Shown here one piece after another: positions 43,964-55,299 of a DNA stretch of 64,000 nt. Each line of letters opens with the position of its first letter. Position 1 is the stretch's first letter. This stretch comes from Chlorops oryzae (taxonomy: Eukaryota > Arthropoda > Insecta > Diptera > Chloropidae). The position numbers and the translations under genes were made by a program. Location: assembly GCA_020466095.1 (NCBI GenBank), contig CM035806.1:115734737-115798736 (forward strand). Direction: 5' to 3'. The notes under the pieces are model-generated. The model did not search any database, was not told the origin of the DNA, and saw only the letters and a program-made list of their open reading frames with translations.

Positions 43964-44519
43964 ATGGAGAACTTGAACAATAAGCTAGAGGCTGCAAAAT
44001 TAAAATTCCTGGTGACCCATCGGCAGATAAAGGAAGCCCAACGAAAGAAAAAAGAGTTGCCGGCGACCTTGGTGGAGATCCAGGACCCAAAAACAAAGCA
44101 CGTGCGCCTACATCCAAGATCCATGCCTGATATGATGAGGCCAAAGCTCATATCCGTAGAGCCTGCGCCTGTGATAGCCGCGCCGACAACTGCTCCAACA
44201 CGCAGACCACCTTCTCCAGAGGAACCTAGTTGGAAAGATGTCCTCGAAATCAACATTAATGGAGAAATTGACAACCTGAACTGGTTACAGTCAGACGAGC
44301 CCAAGTAACCAAATCATAGCAAGCGTGAATAAGGAGCAAGTGGGTGAACGTACTCCGATGGATTTACGGAAAGAGATATACGCAGCGTTGCAAAGACGCG
44401 CCCCACGTCAGGCTCTGCGTTTCAAAACACGTGTGAGCGATACCTTGTACCAGATCAGGGTGTCGAAATCCGGGTATGTCAAGGTAACAAGTGAACCAGC
44501 ACCAGTGCTACAGCCTTGA
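43964..44519 (+). pseudogene. Unknown basic protein, two overlapping frames
   Basis: Frame one (43964-44308) starts MENLNNKLEAAKLKFLVTHR, a likely coiled coil, then has Pro-rich PAPVIAAPTTAPTRRPPSPE and SWKDVLEININGEIDNLNW. The second frame opens before the first ends and reads through MDLRKEIYAALQRRAPRQ and FKTRVSDTLYQIRVSKSGYV to a stop at 44519. One base less in the CCC at 44300-44302 would join them into about 185 residues. Codon use and composition look like real coding, unlike neighbouring noise. I do not recognise the family. It lies just right of element B, so it may belong to a DNA transposon. Confidence 0.45.
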
Positions 44520-44842
44520 AGAAGTCCAAGAAAGAACTGGAAAATTGGTCACACATGAACACATTAACACTTTTGAAACATTGAATATTACAATTTTCAT
44601 TTTTATTTTTTTGCTAATTAGATGTTTTGTATTTATGTATATAGAATGTTTATTTTTAGATAAAGGAATAGAAATGAAATATTTAAAAAAAATTGTGAAT
44701 CTTCTTTCCTTTTTTTTTTTGTTTGTTTTTCAATCCACTTCACTTAGAAATACTTAACTCAAATCTCACACCACCGTTTACATCATAGCCACATCCGGAA
44801 ACCAAATAGGCAAATTAAGGATGTACTTACAAACTCAATAAA
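44520..44842. other. No recognised feature
   Basis: AT-rich 3' flank of the unknown ORF; AATAAA occurs near 44838. Nothing else seen. Confidence 0.35.
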
Positions 44843-44978
44843 TATGGGTATTCATTCAGACCTTGAACTTAGTGAACTTTGAGAACTTTTTAAACTGACG
44901 TCAAAACTTCCATGTATTTTGACAGTTAACTCAAAGAAGTTCTCAGAGTTCACTACTTCGAGTGTTTGAATACCCATA
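44843..44978. mobile_element. 136-bp MITE with ATGGGTATTCA ends
   Basis: Ends ATGGGTATTCATTCAGACC and GTGTTTGAATACCCAT, with TAGTGAACTTTGAGAAC facing GTTCTCAGAGTTCACTA inside. A diverged relative of its right part lies at 55308-55345, after the DUF4806-like gene. Confidence 0.65.
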
Positions 44979-44991
44979 ATGAGTACAAATG

Positions 44992-45236
44992 GGCTCTACG
45001 CAGATATGCAGGAAGTAAATTTCCTATACGAAACACATGCAAAAAAAACCAGGAAGTACTTTAAGTTACTTCTGATACTTCAACGAATACGCAGATTAAA
45101 AGCAATCGAACATGCAAGGTCGCATTTAAACCATAAATTTTCTATATTTCTGTCGACCTGTCATCGAAATTACAGCTCTGATATCCTTTCTTCACAAGAA
45201 CGAGCTCTATACTTCCTGCATATCTGCGTAGAGCCC
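44992..45236. mobile_element. MITE family E, single complete copy
   Basis: 245 bp with perfect ends GGGCTCTACGCAGATATGCA, flanked by AAT on both sides. Non-coding. Confidence 0.75.
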
Positions 45237-45395
45237 AATACCAAAGAAGCACGATCAATAATCCAGCGCAAATTTCTTATTCATATCAAGACAAAATGAA
45301 AGCAAGGAAAGGAAAAGGAAAAGGAGAACAAATAAAAATAGCTTTTTAGCTATGCAGAGTTGTATTTGGACACTCAAGGGTTTTGGAAAATCTAA

Positions 45396-46142
45396 TGCTA
45401 TGTTCTCACTATAGGGGTTAAGTTCTTAACCTGTCATTTTAACTCAAAGCGTTCATATTAGCTTCGAGCGAGTTAAGGTTTACTAACGTCATATGACCCA
45501 GCCGGAAAGTTCACTACCTCTGCACTACTTCCGAAGTGGTGAAATTCATACTGCGGCTACTCGAATTACTTACCCTAACTGTTAATGAAGTTTGTTGGGA
45601 GATGGCCGCTGTTTACATTACATGCATGTGATAATGTCCAGCTTGGGAGTTTGAAATCTAAAAATCTAAAAAGGCGCAAGGTATATCATCGAGAAATTGT
45701 AAATAAAAATGGAATTTACTTTATTAGAAATGTTCAAAGGAGCTGAAAAAGCCAAAGGAATATTGGAAGCAATAATACCAGAAGAGCATTACAATGTCCG
45801 CAGGAACAAAAGAAAATTAATGGAGCAAATAGTGAAAGCGGCATCACAAAACGTTCCACGACCTGTGATCAAATATTACATATCCAAATACGTGCTTCCT
45901 TCCCCACTCATTTTCTGCGCGTGAAAGCTTCCTGCCAGTGTCGTTTTAAATTTTTACCCGGTTTTTGTACTCCGTGTTAGCAAATGTAACTGAAAGTTTC
46001 TAATGCAACTCTGCGCTAACCTTAGAGTTAAATGTTAACCCAGGGTATATTTTCGGGTTAGATGATTTTTTTATATGTGTTTTGACATTTGAAACCCTGG
46101 GATTCGCCGATAACCCTAACCCGGCCTAGTGAGAACATAGCA
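45396..46142. mobile_element. PIF/Harbinger-like element F
   Basis: 747 bp with ends TGCTATGTTCTCACTA and TAGTGAGAACATAGCA, flanked by TAA (45393-45395, 46143-46145). A 3-bp TAA duplication is the PIF/Harbinger signature. It holds one short ORF. Confidence 0.65.
45709..45924 (+). CDS. Short ORF in Harbinger-like element
   Basis: 71 residues starting MEFTLLEMFKGAEKAKGILE, charged and predicted helical, with VKAASQNVPRPVIKYYISKY. No motif recognised. Position inside a TAA-flanked element suggests a remnant of a Harbinger protein (transposase N-terminus or its Myb-like partner), but this is inference. It starts 47 bases after a TATATCATCG stretch and has no visible promoter. The C-terminal end may be truncated. 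Confidence 0.35.
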   Translation: MEFTLLEMFKGAEKAKGILEAIIPEEHYNVRRNKRKLMEQIVKAASQNVPRPVIKYYISKYVLPSPLIFCA

Positions 46143-46410
46143 TAAGATCAAAAAGATCCATGCGCTTTATGCCATTGTAAAAGCTTTTATTTAGTCATTG
46201 TATTAGTTCGTCGTTACTGCCAATGCAGCTACGAGAGCAAGGAGATAGGGCAAAGAGCTTTGATATAAGAAGAGATTGCAAAATTTATAAAGCTTTTAAA
46301 GAGCTTTCTCGTTCAGGCGACCGCCTCGGGTATAGATCGAAATGCGTGTATTTTGTTGTTGTCCACTTGCACGCAAGAAAAAAAACCGAAGTCCGTCATC
46401 TCGTTCGCCC

Positions 46411-46679
46411 TTGAGGGCTCAACGCTAATAAAGTAAACTGAAAGGAAGTATAGAGCTCATTATTTTGAAGAATCAAATTAGAAATCAGACTTGAAATTTC
46501 GATGACAGGTCGACAGATATATAGAAAATGTATGATTTAAATGCAACCCTGTGAGTCCGATTACTTGTAATTATCGTATTCGTTCAAGTAGCGAAAGTAA
46601 GCCAAAGTATTTCTCTGTTTTTTCTACATGTGTTTGGTATAGGAAATTTACTTGCTGCTTTAGAGCGTAGAGCCCTTAA
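46411..46679 (-). mobile_element. MITE family E, inverted copy
   Basis: Diverged inverted copy: left GAGGGCTCAACGC, right GAGCGTAGAGCCCTTAAG, with the family core (CGACAGGTCGACAG region reversed). Flanks on both sides match, reversed, the flanks of the tandem copies near 20640 and 21190. Confidence 0.55.
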
Positions 46680-46696
46680 GTAAGAAAAGTCAATTG

Positions 46697-47697
46697 TAGG
46701 GTGACCAAACATCATTTTTTAAAAGGACATGTCCTTTTTTTGGCGATTTGAAGAAAGTAAATAATCGGCCTTTCATTGTCCTTTATTTTATTAATTTTTC
46801 TGGTGATATTAATAAACCCCGTTCCAGTGTATATAACTTATTACTAATAAGTACTAGAGTGTCCCAAATTGTGTTTTTTTTTTTGGAAATGTTAAAATGT
46901 TCAAACGGAATTCGAAAGATAATTACCTAAAAACATTTTGAGAATTTTTTCAGATTTTTTGAAGGACGTTTAGAGGTCGCGCAAATGGATTTTATGGGGA
47001 AACCTCCGCTTTTGAGGGATGGGTTGTAATTTATACCTCAAATCGATGCCTACGTGTAAAATTTTATTGTGATATGTAATCAGATCGAAAGATAATGAAT
47101 TGAGGCGTACAGGGGCTCGAAATCGTTTTTCAGGACCCGCTAAGCCGCAAAATGGGTTTCTTCTAAAAAAAAAAATGTACTTTTTTTGAAAAAACCAAAA
47201 AAAAGTAAAATTCGCTTTAAATGTAAAATCTTAGTATGCAGATTTAAAGTCCAATCAATTCTTAGCAAACAAAAAACAATGGTCATATACCTTTTATTTT
47301 GACGAGGCTATGCTAATTTAAAATTTTTACTCACCTGTGTGCGCGCGATTTGCCACTATGAACTTAGCTTTCGTAGTGCAACAATGAAAAGCTCATAGTT
47401 TTCTAATTTTTTAATGCAACAAGAATTTATTTATATTAAGAAGATAATAAAAACAACAAAAATTAATTTCTTGAAGAGTAAAAAAAAATTATATATAGAA
47501 ATTTTCTTTTTCTCCGTATTTCGAAAAGATTTTCTTAGGTCGTGTTTGACTATTTGAAGTTAATACTACGCCCTAATAAGAACATGTGGAAAAGTGTTTT
47601 CATTGAATATGGAAAACATTTGTCGAAGGGGGAGGGGGAGTTTTGGTTTTCGATTTATGGTGTCCTTTATTTAACCGAAGGCAATTTGGTCACCCTA
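46697..47697. mobile_element. hAT-like element, 1001 bp
   Basis: Ends TAGGGTGACCAAAC and TTTGGTCACCCTA, flanked by the exact 8-bp duplication GTCAATTG (46689-46696, 47698-47705). Its inner 720 bases are repeated in the tandem duplication. No transposase recognised. Confidence 0.8.
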
Positions 47698-49649
47698 GTC
47701 AATTGTACTACTCTCACATTGATCTTCAATCCTTTTGTGTGTGTGTTTTTGTTCGAGCCTATTTCGCCGAACATACCAGCAAACCAGACTGCAAGTGTTA
47801 GACAACCAATTATTAATATAAGCTTTTTCTAACCATAATATTAAAGTTTTTAAAAAAAGGTTTTAAAATCTCTTGAAAAAAAAATGTTTTATAATTGTGA
47901 ATTCGAAATATTTTGTATGAAAACATAATATATAAGCAATTCAAAAATGCTTATAAGAAGCTTTTTGTTATTTGTTTCATTGCTGTAGCAACGGTTCGGC
48001 GAAATAATCGTTCGCGTTCGAATTTCTTAAGAATTCGTGAGAAGCCGCATTTACGGCTGCGCTTGTTTAGTTGGTGATTGAATTTCTAACAATTAAGACC
48101 GCGCGTGTGCCAAAAAATTGGAAATTATAATTAAATTTATATAAATAAATAAACGTTTAATTGTACGTTTTATGCAAATAATGTCGAAAAGGACAAGCAG
48201 GGCAATTGCACGAGAAAGTCGGAAAATCGTCGAAATGGTGATGTCTAAACGGCGAGCGGAAGAAGAAGGCTCAAATAATTAAATTCCGGCTACTGCAAGC
48301 TTTGAGCCAGAAAAGGAATACATCGAGGACATGGATCGAGATATTTTCATGGAAAGCGATTCGGATAGTGAAACTTATAGTGATGTGGACGATGATGAAG
48401 ACTTTTCTATAAGGGAGAGCCTGGGAAGTTGATGTGTTCGCCACAATATCAGCAACAGCGCAACCAACGAGCTGTTGCAAATTTTGCGTCCAAAAATAAA
48501 TGGTCTCCCAATTGACGCTCGTTCTTTACGGAAAACTTCGAGATAAATTGAAAAATTTGATATTGCAGGGGGTGAATACGTTCACTATGGGATTCAAGAC
48601 TGTCTGACAGATTTTCTTCCTTTAAATGGCCAATATGACCCCGTTTTGTATTTAAATGTCTATATTGATGGCTTACCTATTTTAAAAAGCTCATTAAAAC
48701 AAATCTTTTTATTAAATGTGTATCCATTTAATTAAATGTGTATAGCACAGATTCAGTTTCGTAGTCGGGATTTTTATCGGGAATTCAAAACCGAAATGTG
48801 TTTCTTCCTACCTAAATTTTGTGTGACCGAGCTGAAATGTTTATTGGAAGAAGGGTTTGTTTTCGAAAAAAAAATATTCAATTAAGATTAGAGATTTTAT
48901 ATGTGATGCTCCAGCCAGAGCGATGCTCTAAGGAATAAAGGGACAAACAGGGTACTACTCTTGTACAAAGGCTCCCAAAAAGGAGAACACAAGGAGCATC
49001 GTTTGATATTTCCTATTCAGTTAAGTTATCCCCGGACGGATACTACGTTTAGGTCCAGAGAAAATAGTGAGCATCATATGGTCAAAACAGAAATTTTGTT
49101 GGAGTCCTATTGACCTATTGACATGATTAAGCAAATCCCACTTGAATATATGCATGTGGTTTGGCTTGGCGTTGTCACGACATTGTTAAGTGCCTGGATA
49201 AAAGGAAAAAATCGCTTGCCGTCTGAAAATCTTCAACTACTTTCACAAAATTTCTTGGACATGAAAAGTCAAGTACCAAGAGAGTTTTCAAGAAAACGTC
49301 GCGGTTTTGCTGAACTCGATTGCTTTAAAGCCTTGAAATTTAGACAATTTTTGCTATATACGGGCCCAGTGGTTTTCAAAGGAGTATTGAGTAATGAAAA
49401 ATATGTTCTAATTAAGTTTGTTGTATGCATATGCAAACAGAGAGTTGTTTTTGCAATTTAACTGTGAAAGTATATGAGCTAAACTTCTCTTTTCTTTGAT
49501 AGCGAATCAACAGATTCCTATTTTTGTTGCATTTTTTGGTCCCTTATTCGGTGACACTTTTCTGCAACGAAAGTTTTTATTCTAGAAGAACAATAATTAG
49601 TTTATTAATGTGAAAATATATTTTCAAAATCATCCATAAGCGACTACTT
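46979..49649. repeat. 2671-bp tandem duplication, unit 1
   Basis: Unit begins GCGCAAATGGATTTTATGG and recurs at 49650. The two units differ at about ten places by eye (more than 99% identity). It spans the end of the hAT-like element and most of a tnp2-like pseudogene. Confidence 0.95.
48181..49461 (+). pseudogene. tnp2-like (CACTA-type) transposase, copy in unit 1
   Basis: Frame from ATG 48181 (MSKRTSRAIARESRKI) gives an acidic region (EDMDRDIFMESDSDSETYSD), then SNSATNELLQIL, GGEYVHYGIQDCLTDFL and VYIDGLPILKSS. Later frames give VICDAPARAML, then KGQTGYYSC, and from 49123 EYMHVVWLGVVTTLL and FRQFLLYTGPVVFKGVL. This order matches a transposase family common in arthropods that resembles tnp2/DUF4218 of CACTA elements. 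Stops at about 48280, 48432 and 48543, a TAA at 48929 and frameshifts inactivate it. Superfamily naming is by resemblance only. Confidence 0.6.
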
Positions 49650-52320
49650 GCGCAAATGGATTTTATGGGGAAACCTCCGCTTTTGAGGGATGGGTTGTAA
49701 TTTATACCTCAAATCGATGCCTACGTGTAAAATTTTATTGTGATATGTAATCAGATCGAAAGATAATGAATTGAGGCGTACAGGGGCTCGAAATCGTTTT
49801 TCAGGACCCGCTAAGCCGCAAAATGGGTTTCTTCTAAAAAAAAAAATGTACTTTTTTTGAAAAAACCAAAAAAAAGTAAAATTCGCTTTAAATGTAAAAT
49901 CTTAGTATGCAGATTTAAAGTCCAATCAATTCTTAGCAAACAAAAAACAATGGTCATATACCTTTTATTTTGACGAGGCTATGCTAATTTAAAAATTTTT
50001 ACTCACCTGTGTGCGCGCGATTTGCCACTATGAACTTAGCTTTCGTAGTGCAACAATGAAAAGCTCATAGTTTTCTAATTTTTTAATGCAACAAGAATTT
50101 ATTTATATTGAGAAGATAATAAAAACAACAAAAATTAATTTCTTGAAGAGTAAAAAAAAATTATATATAGAAATTTTCTTTTTCTCCGTATTTCGAAAAG
50201 ATTTTCTTAGGTCGTGTTTGACTATTTGAAGTTAATACTACGCCCTAATAAGAACATGTGGAAAAGTGTTTTCATTGAATATGGAAAACATTTGTCGAAG
50301 GGGGAGGGGGAGTTTTGGTTTTCGATTTATGGTGTCCTTTATTTAACCGAAGGCAATTTGGTCACCCTAGTCAATTGTACTACTCTCACATTGATCTTCA
50401 ATCCTTTTGTGTGTGTGTTTTGTTCGAGCCTATTTCGCCGAACATACCAGCAAACCAGACTGCAAGTGTTAGACAACCAATTATTAATATAAGCTTTTTC
50501 TAACCATAATATTAAAGTTTTTAAAAAAAGGTTTTAAAATCTCTTGAAAAAAAATGTTTTATAATTGTGAATTCGAAATATTTTGTATGAAAACATAATA
50601 TATAAGCAATTCAAAAATGCTTATAAGAAGCTTTTTGTTATTTGTTTCATTGCTGTAGCAACGGTTCGGCGAAATAATCGTTCGCGTTCGAATTTCTTAA
50701 GAATTCGTGAGAAGCCGCATTTACGGCTGCGCTTGTTTAGTTGGTGATTGAATTTCTAACAATTAAGACCGCGCGTGTGCCAAAAAATTGGAAATTATAA
50801 TTAAATTAATATAAATAAATAAACGTTTAATTGTACGTTTTATGCAAATAATGTCGAAAAGGACAAGCAGGGCAATTGCACGAGAAAGTCGGAAAATCGT
50901 CGAAATGGTGATGTCTAAACGGCGAGCGGAAGAAGAAGGCTCAAATAATTAAATTCCGGCTACTGCAAGCTTTGAGCCAGAAAAGGAATACATCGAGGAC
51001 ATGGATCGAGATATTTTCATGGAAAGCGATTCGGATAGTGAAACTTATAGTGATGTGGACGATGATGAAGACTTTTCTATAAGGGAGAGCCTGGGAAGTT
51101 GATGTGTTCGCCACAATATCAGCAACAGCGCAACCAACGAGCTGTTGCAAATTTTGCGTCCAAAAATAAATGGTCTCCCAATTGACGCTCGTTCTTTACG
51201 GAAAACTTCGAGATAAATTGAAAAATTTGATATTGCAGGGGGTGAATACGTTCACTATGGGATTCAAGACTGTCTGACAGATTTTCTTCCTTTAAATGGC
51301 CAATATGACCCCGTTTTGTATTTAAATGTCTATATTGATGGCTTACCTATTTTAAAAAGCTCATTAAAACAAATCTTTTTATTAAATGTGTATCCATTTA
51401 ACTAAATGTGTTTAGCACAGATTCAGTTTCGCAGTCGGGATTTTTATCGGGAATTCAAAACCGAAATGTGTTTCTTCCTACCTAAATTTTGTGTGACCGA
51501 GCTGAAATGTTTATTGGAAGAAGGGTTTGTTTTCGAAAAAAAAATATTCAATTAAGATTAGAGATTTTATATGTGATGCTCCAGCCAGAGCGATGCTCTT
51601 AGGAATAAAGGGACAAACAGGGTACTACTCTTGTACAAAGGCTCCCAAAAAGGAGAACACAAGGAGCATCGTTTGATATTTCCTATTCAGTTAAGTTATC
51701 CCCGGACGGATACTACGTTTAGGTCCAGAGAAAATAGTGAGCATCATATGGTCAAAACAGAAATTTTGTTGGAGTCCTATTGACCTATTGACATGATTAA
51801 GCAAATCCCACTTGAATATATGCATGTGGTTTGGCTTGGCGTTGTCACGACATTGTTAAGTGCCTGGATAAAAGGAAAAAATCGCTTGCCGTCTGAAAAT
51901 CTTCAACTACTTTCACAAAATTTCTTGGACATGAAAAGTCAAGTACCAAGAGAGTTTTCAAGAAAACGTCGCGGTTTTGCTGAACTCGATTGCTTTAAAG
52001 CCTTGAAATTTAGACAATTTTTGCTATATACGGGCCCAGTGGTTTTCAAAGGAGTATTGAGTATATGAAAAATATGTTCTAATTAAGTTTGTTGTATGCA
52101 TATGCAAACAGAGAGTTGTTTTTGCAATTTAACTGTGAAAGTATATGAGCTAAACTTCTCTTTTCTTTGATAGCGAATCAACAGATTCCTATTTTTGTTG
52201 CATTTTTTGGTCCCTTATTCGGTGACACTTTTCTGCAACGAAAGTTTTTATTCTAGAAGAACAATAATTAGTTTATTAATGTGAAAATATATTTTCAAAA
52301 TCATCCATAAGCGACTACTT
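49650..52320. repeat. 2671-bp tandem duplication, unit 2
   Basis: Repeats 46979-49649. After 52321 the sequence continues with CTGACGTACGTTTCTACC, the natural downstream sequence of the gene, so unit 1 is the extra copy. Confidence 0.95.
50851..52140 (+). pseudogene. tnp2-like transposase, copy in unit 2
   Basis: Same gene as at 48181-49461 with the same early stops, so inactivation preceded duplication. One difference matters: codon TTA (Leu) in AMLLGIKGQTG near 51600 is TAA in unit 1. Near 52064 this copy has TAT where unit 1 has another base pattern, ending the frame sooner. Downstream, 52321-53288 supplies the C-terminal part that unit 1 lacks. Confidence 0.6.
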
Positions 52321-52557
52321 GCTGACGTACGTTTCTACCTGCCGTCTGGGGTCTCATCAGAGCAGTTTTTACGGATTGACTAACTATTGAGTCAAATTTC
52401 GGTTTGCGTATTAAACTACCTCTGACTTCAATCCATACCCTTGAATTGTAGCATCAGAAATGACTGCTAATAGCAGATCTATCTTAAGCTTTTGAGCTTG
52501 AAAGCATTCACTAAATTAATCAGTTCGTATTCTATGCGGCTGGATTCCCGCTGTTTG

Positions 52558-52850
52558 AATTAAGTTTGTTGCATGCATATGCATACAGAGAGTTGTTTTT
52601 GCAATTTAACTGTGAAAGTATATGAGCTAAACTTCTCTTTTCTTTGATAGCGAATCAACAGATTCCTATTTTTGTTGCATTTTTTGCTCCCTTATTCGGT
52701 GACACTTTGCTGCAACGAAAGCTTTTATTCTAGAAGAACAATAATTATTTTATTAATCTGAAAATTTATTTTCAAGCGATGCTTGAGAAAATCATCCAAA
52801 AGCGACTACTTGCTGACGTACGATTCCACCTGCCGTCTGGGGTCTCATCA
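52558..52850. repeat. Third partial copy of the transposase C-terminal region
   Basis: TAAGTTTGTTGCATGCATATG onward repeats 52082-52370 with several differences; GACGTACG and GCCGTCTGGGGTCTCATCA recur at 52325 and 52813. This suggests earlier slippage at the same locus. Confidence 0.75.
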
Positions 52851-53288
52851 TGTTCATTTTTTGAAACTATCCTAAGCAATCCAGATTTTATTAGACCCAA
52901 AACAGTGCATAGTCAAAAACCAATGAGCCAACAAACTCTTGTGTTCCTTCGTTTCAGAAATTCCACATTTGTACAAGGATACTATGCTGACCACAAGCTT
53001 TCACGGGTTAACTCATTTGGCTGCAGACTGCTTAGAGTTACGATCAAACTACGAAAAATTATAAGTGGTACTTTTAGCTTCCTTCAAAATAAGTCATTTT
53101 ATTTGTCCCGATTTTCACCAAACGGTTATTATCGTGTTAAAGTTGACGATATAACAGAAAGTGACAACAATATAAAGATAAATGGAAAACGGGTACTCGA
53201 CTTAACAAATTATTTTGATTTCAAAATAACTTCGTCCAGTTTTTTTATAATGCACACTAAAAACCTTCACTTTTCAGAATGCATTTAG
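52779..53288 (+). pseudogene. Probable C-terminal part of tnp2-like transposase
   Basis: 169 open codons, starting MLEKIIQKRLLADVRF. The stretch GCRLLRVTIKLRKIISGTFS, then YYRVKVDDI and IKINGKRVLDLTNYFDF, resembles the beta-rich tail found after the catalytic part in this transposase family, which ends with similar strand-rich sequence at 61890-62228 in the second copy. It is in the right position and strand, so I read it as the gene's 3' end. The link is by position and general similarity, not a strong motif. It stops 85 bases before the DUF4806-like gene. Confidence 0.4.
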
Positions 53289-53373
53289 TCACATTCGATT
53301 GAAATCAATTCGTTTAAAATGATACTTTTTAAGGACAAAGATTTAAGTTACACCTTAATACCATTTGTAAACA

Positions 53374-55290
53374 ATGAATCCAAGTTTTAACTTCAACGCT
53401 GATTACGCCGCCTTAGAATCTACATCATCGGATGAAAATTCCGAAGAAATGGGTTTCTGAAAAAAGTCTAATAAGCCTTATATGTATCTTAATATTAACA
53501 TAAAATTTTTTACAGAGATCAGGAAATGTGTAAACGAGGCACTCAAAAAAAAAACTACAGGAATTTGAGGAGAAAAACAAAAACATGTTTGTCCGTCTGA
53601 CTGAAGAAGTTCTTGTTTTGCGGAAAGAAGTTGGGAAATTAAAAAAAAAAAAATTAAAAAAACGATGAAGAGGTTAAGATCCTTCCCAAAGAGACATTCA
53701 AAGAAATTCCTAAATTTTTAGAACTCGATTCTAAATTGATAAGTGAAGAGGAGACCATACACCAAATTGTAATAATTTTCATTTTGGCTATGCCCATTTG
53801 TTAATGTAAATATATTTTTCAGAAAGCGGAGCAAGCCAAAATCAATATAGTAGGGAGCCCAAGAGGGGATTTTCGCAGTTACTCGAGCGTGTCAGAAAAT
53901 AATATGGGGAGAAAGCTTGCACCCTGTTATATGGCCCCACCATATATGAGCGCTCAATATTGGGGTGTACGTTGAGGGCAGCCCGTCAGATTAGTAAAAA
54001 ATCGATCCTCTGAAAAACTCGAGTGCGTCAGATTAAGAGAAGGTAAGTTAAGCAGATGTTAGAAAATGTAAATTTCAATTTTCTGACAATTTGAGCATGG
54101 CATAGAGAAATAGGTGAGTACTAAAGTTGCAAATAAAAAATGTCAACTCGAAATACTCGAGCGCGATGGTTTTTTTTTTTTTTTTTGAAGGAAATCGTTT
54201 CACGGATCACGAAAAACATGTAATCTGACGTTTTTCGTGGGGCAAAGTAGGAAAAAATGGCACATTTAATTGCAAGCTTTGTAGTGTATTCAAATGATTT
54301 TTTAAAATTAAAAATTTGTATTCCGTGTCAATAAAGAGCTTTTAAAACTGAAAAACTTTGAATCGCGAATCCTTTTCGTTTCTTTTTCTCTCTCTCTCTT
54401 TCTCTCTCTCCTTATAAATAAATATTTATAGATTATTTTATATATTGATTGTTTGGTTTTTAAACTGTCAGATTAACAATACGCCTCCAAGTAATTGTCA
54501 GATTATCATTCAGGGCGACTAAGACAAGTTGATCCCTCTGCATAAAAATCTGATATGCTCGAGTATCTCAAGGTTACCGTTTTTTTTTACATTTTCAAAA
54601 ATTATTCCTGAGCTTTGGCCACCTCCAAAACGTCAGTCATTGAAATATGACATTTTCAGGAGTCCAATTTACTTTCACTGTGAATATCTGACACGCTCGA
54701 CTAACTTTTTTGTCTCTTTTTTTCACCTCTATTTACGGCCAACTACCTCCAATTAAACGTCAGGTTAATAAATATTGATTATCAGGAACATAAAGCGCGT
54801 TTACTGTATCAATTTCTGACGCGCTGGAGTATTGCAATGTGTCCATTTTTTTTTAAAACATTTTTGACTATTCTTACACGCTCCCATCCCCATTAAGAAC
54901 GTAAACTTCACAATCCAATAAGTTTCGATGACGCTTTAGTAACTGCAAATTTATCATCTCGGGCTCCCCTACTAATATTTTGAATAGCACAAGGTTCGCG
55001 AAATATTGTTGGGGACGCATTATGACTGATAATTTAGCGGAAAAATTCGCCTGGCGCGGAACAATCGCAAAAAGATGTGTAAAAGACACGAACTGTTCAA
55101 CAATTATAAAAAGTAACTGATTTTCTCACGTTTTTTTGAATTGTAAAACTTTACCTTTTTGTATTTATTACAGATGTTATCAGAGCTTAATATGAGAAGC
55201 CCGATGAGGAATTTGTTCGGGCAACAAAAAGATTTTTTCAATTTGCGAAAAATCGTAAACAAATTAAAGCCGCCAAGTTGTTATCTGACA
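53374..55290 (+). pseudogene. DUF4806-like protein gene, split by a MITE
   Basis: Exon 1 starts at ATG 53374 (MNPSFNFNADYAALE). A Lys/Glu coiled-coil segment follows (VLVLRKEVGKL), then EEVKILPKETFKEIPKFLEL and LDSKLISEEETIHQI. A GT-AG intron fits 53770-53821. KAEQAKINI is cut by the element 53849-54973 and continues NSTRFAKYCWGRIM, TDNLAEKFAWRGT. A second intron precedes DEEFVRATKRFFQFAKNRKQ. This is the layout of DUF4806, a helical domain of unknown function abundant in arthropods. Damage: A-runs near 53545 and 53645 shift the frame, and TAA occurs in RA*YEKP. It lies 85 bases after the tnp2-like gene on the same strand. Confidence 0.6.
53849..54973. mobile_element. MITE with repeated CTCGAGCGTGTCAGA motifs
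   Basis: 1125 bp, ends AGTAGGGAGCCC and GGGCTCCCCTACT, flanked by AATAT (53844-53848, 54974-54978). Subterminal motifs of the form TACTCGAGCGYGTCAGA occur several times in the left part in plus orientation and in the right part reversed. Non-coding. It splits the DUF4806-like gene. Confidence 0.75.
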
Positions 55291-55299
55291 TTTAAAGCG

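Noticed and set aside
43633..44304. 223-codon minus-strand frame opposite the unknown ORF
   Set aside because: Its Phe-rich part is the complement of an A-rich tract, and the rest is opposite the better supported plus-strand frame.
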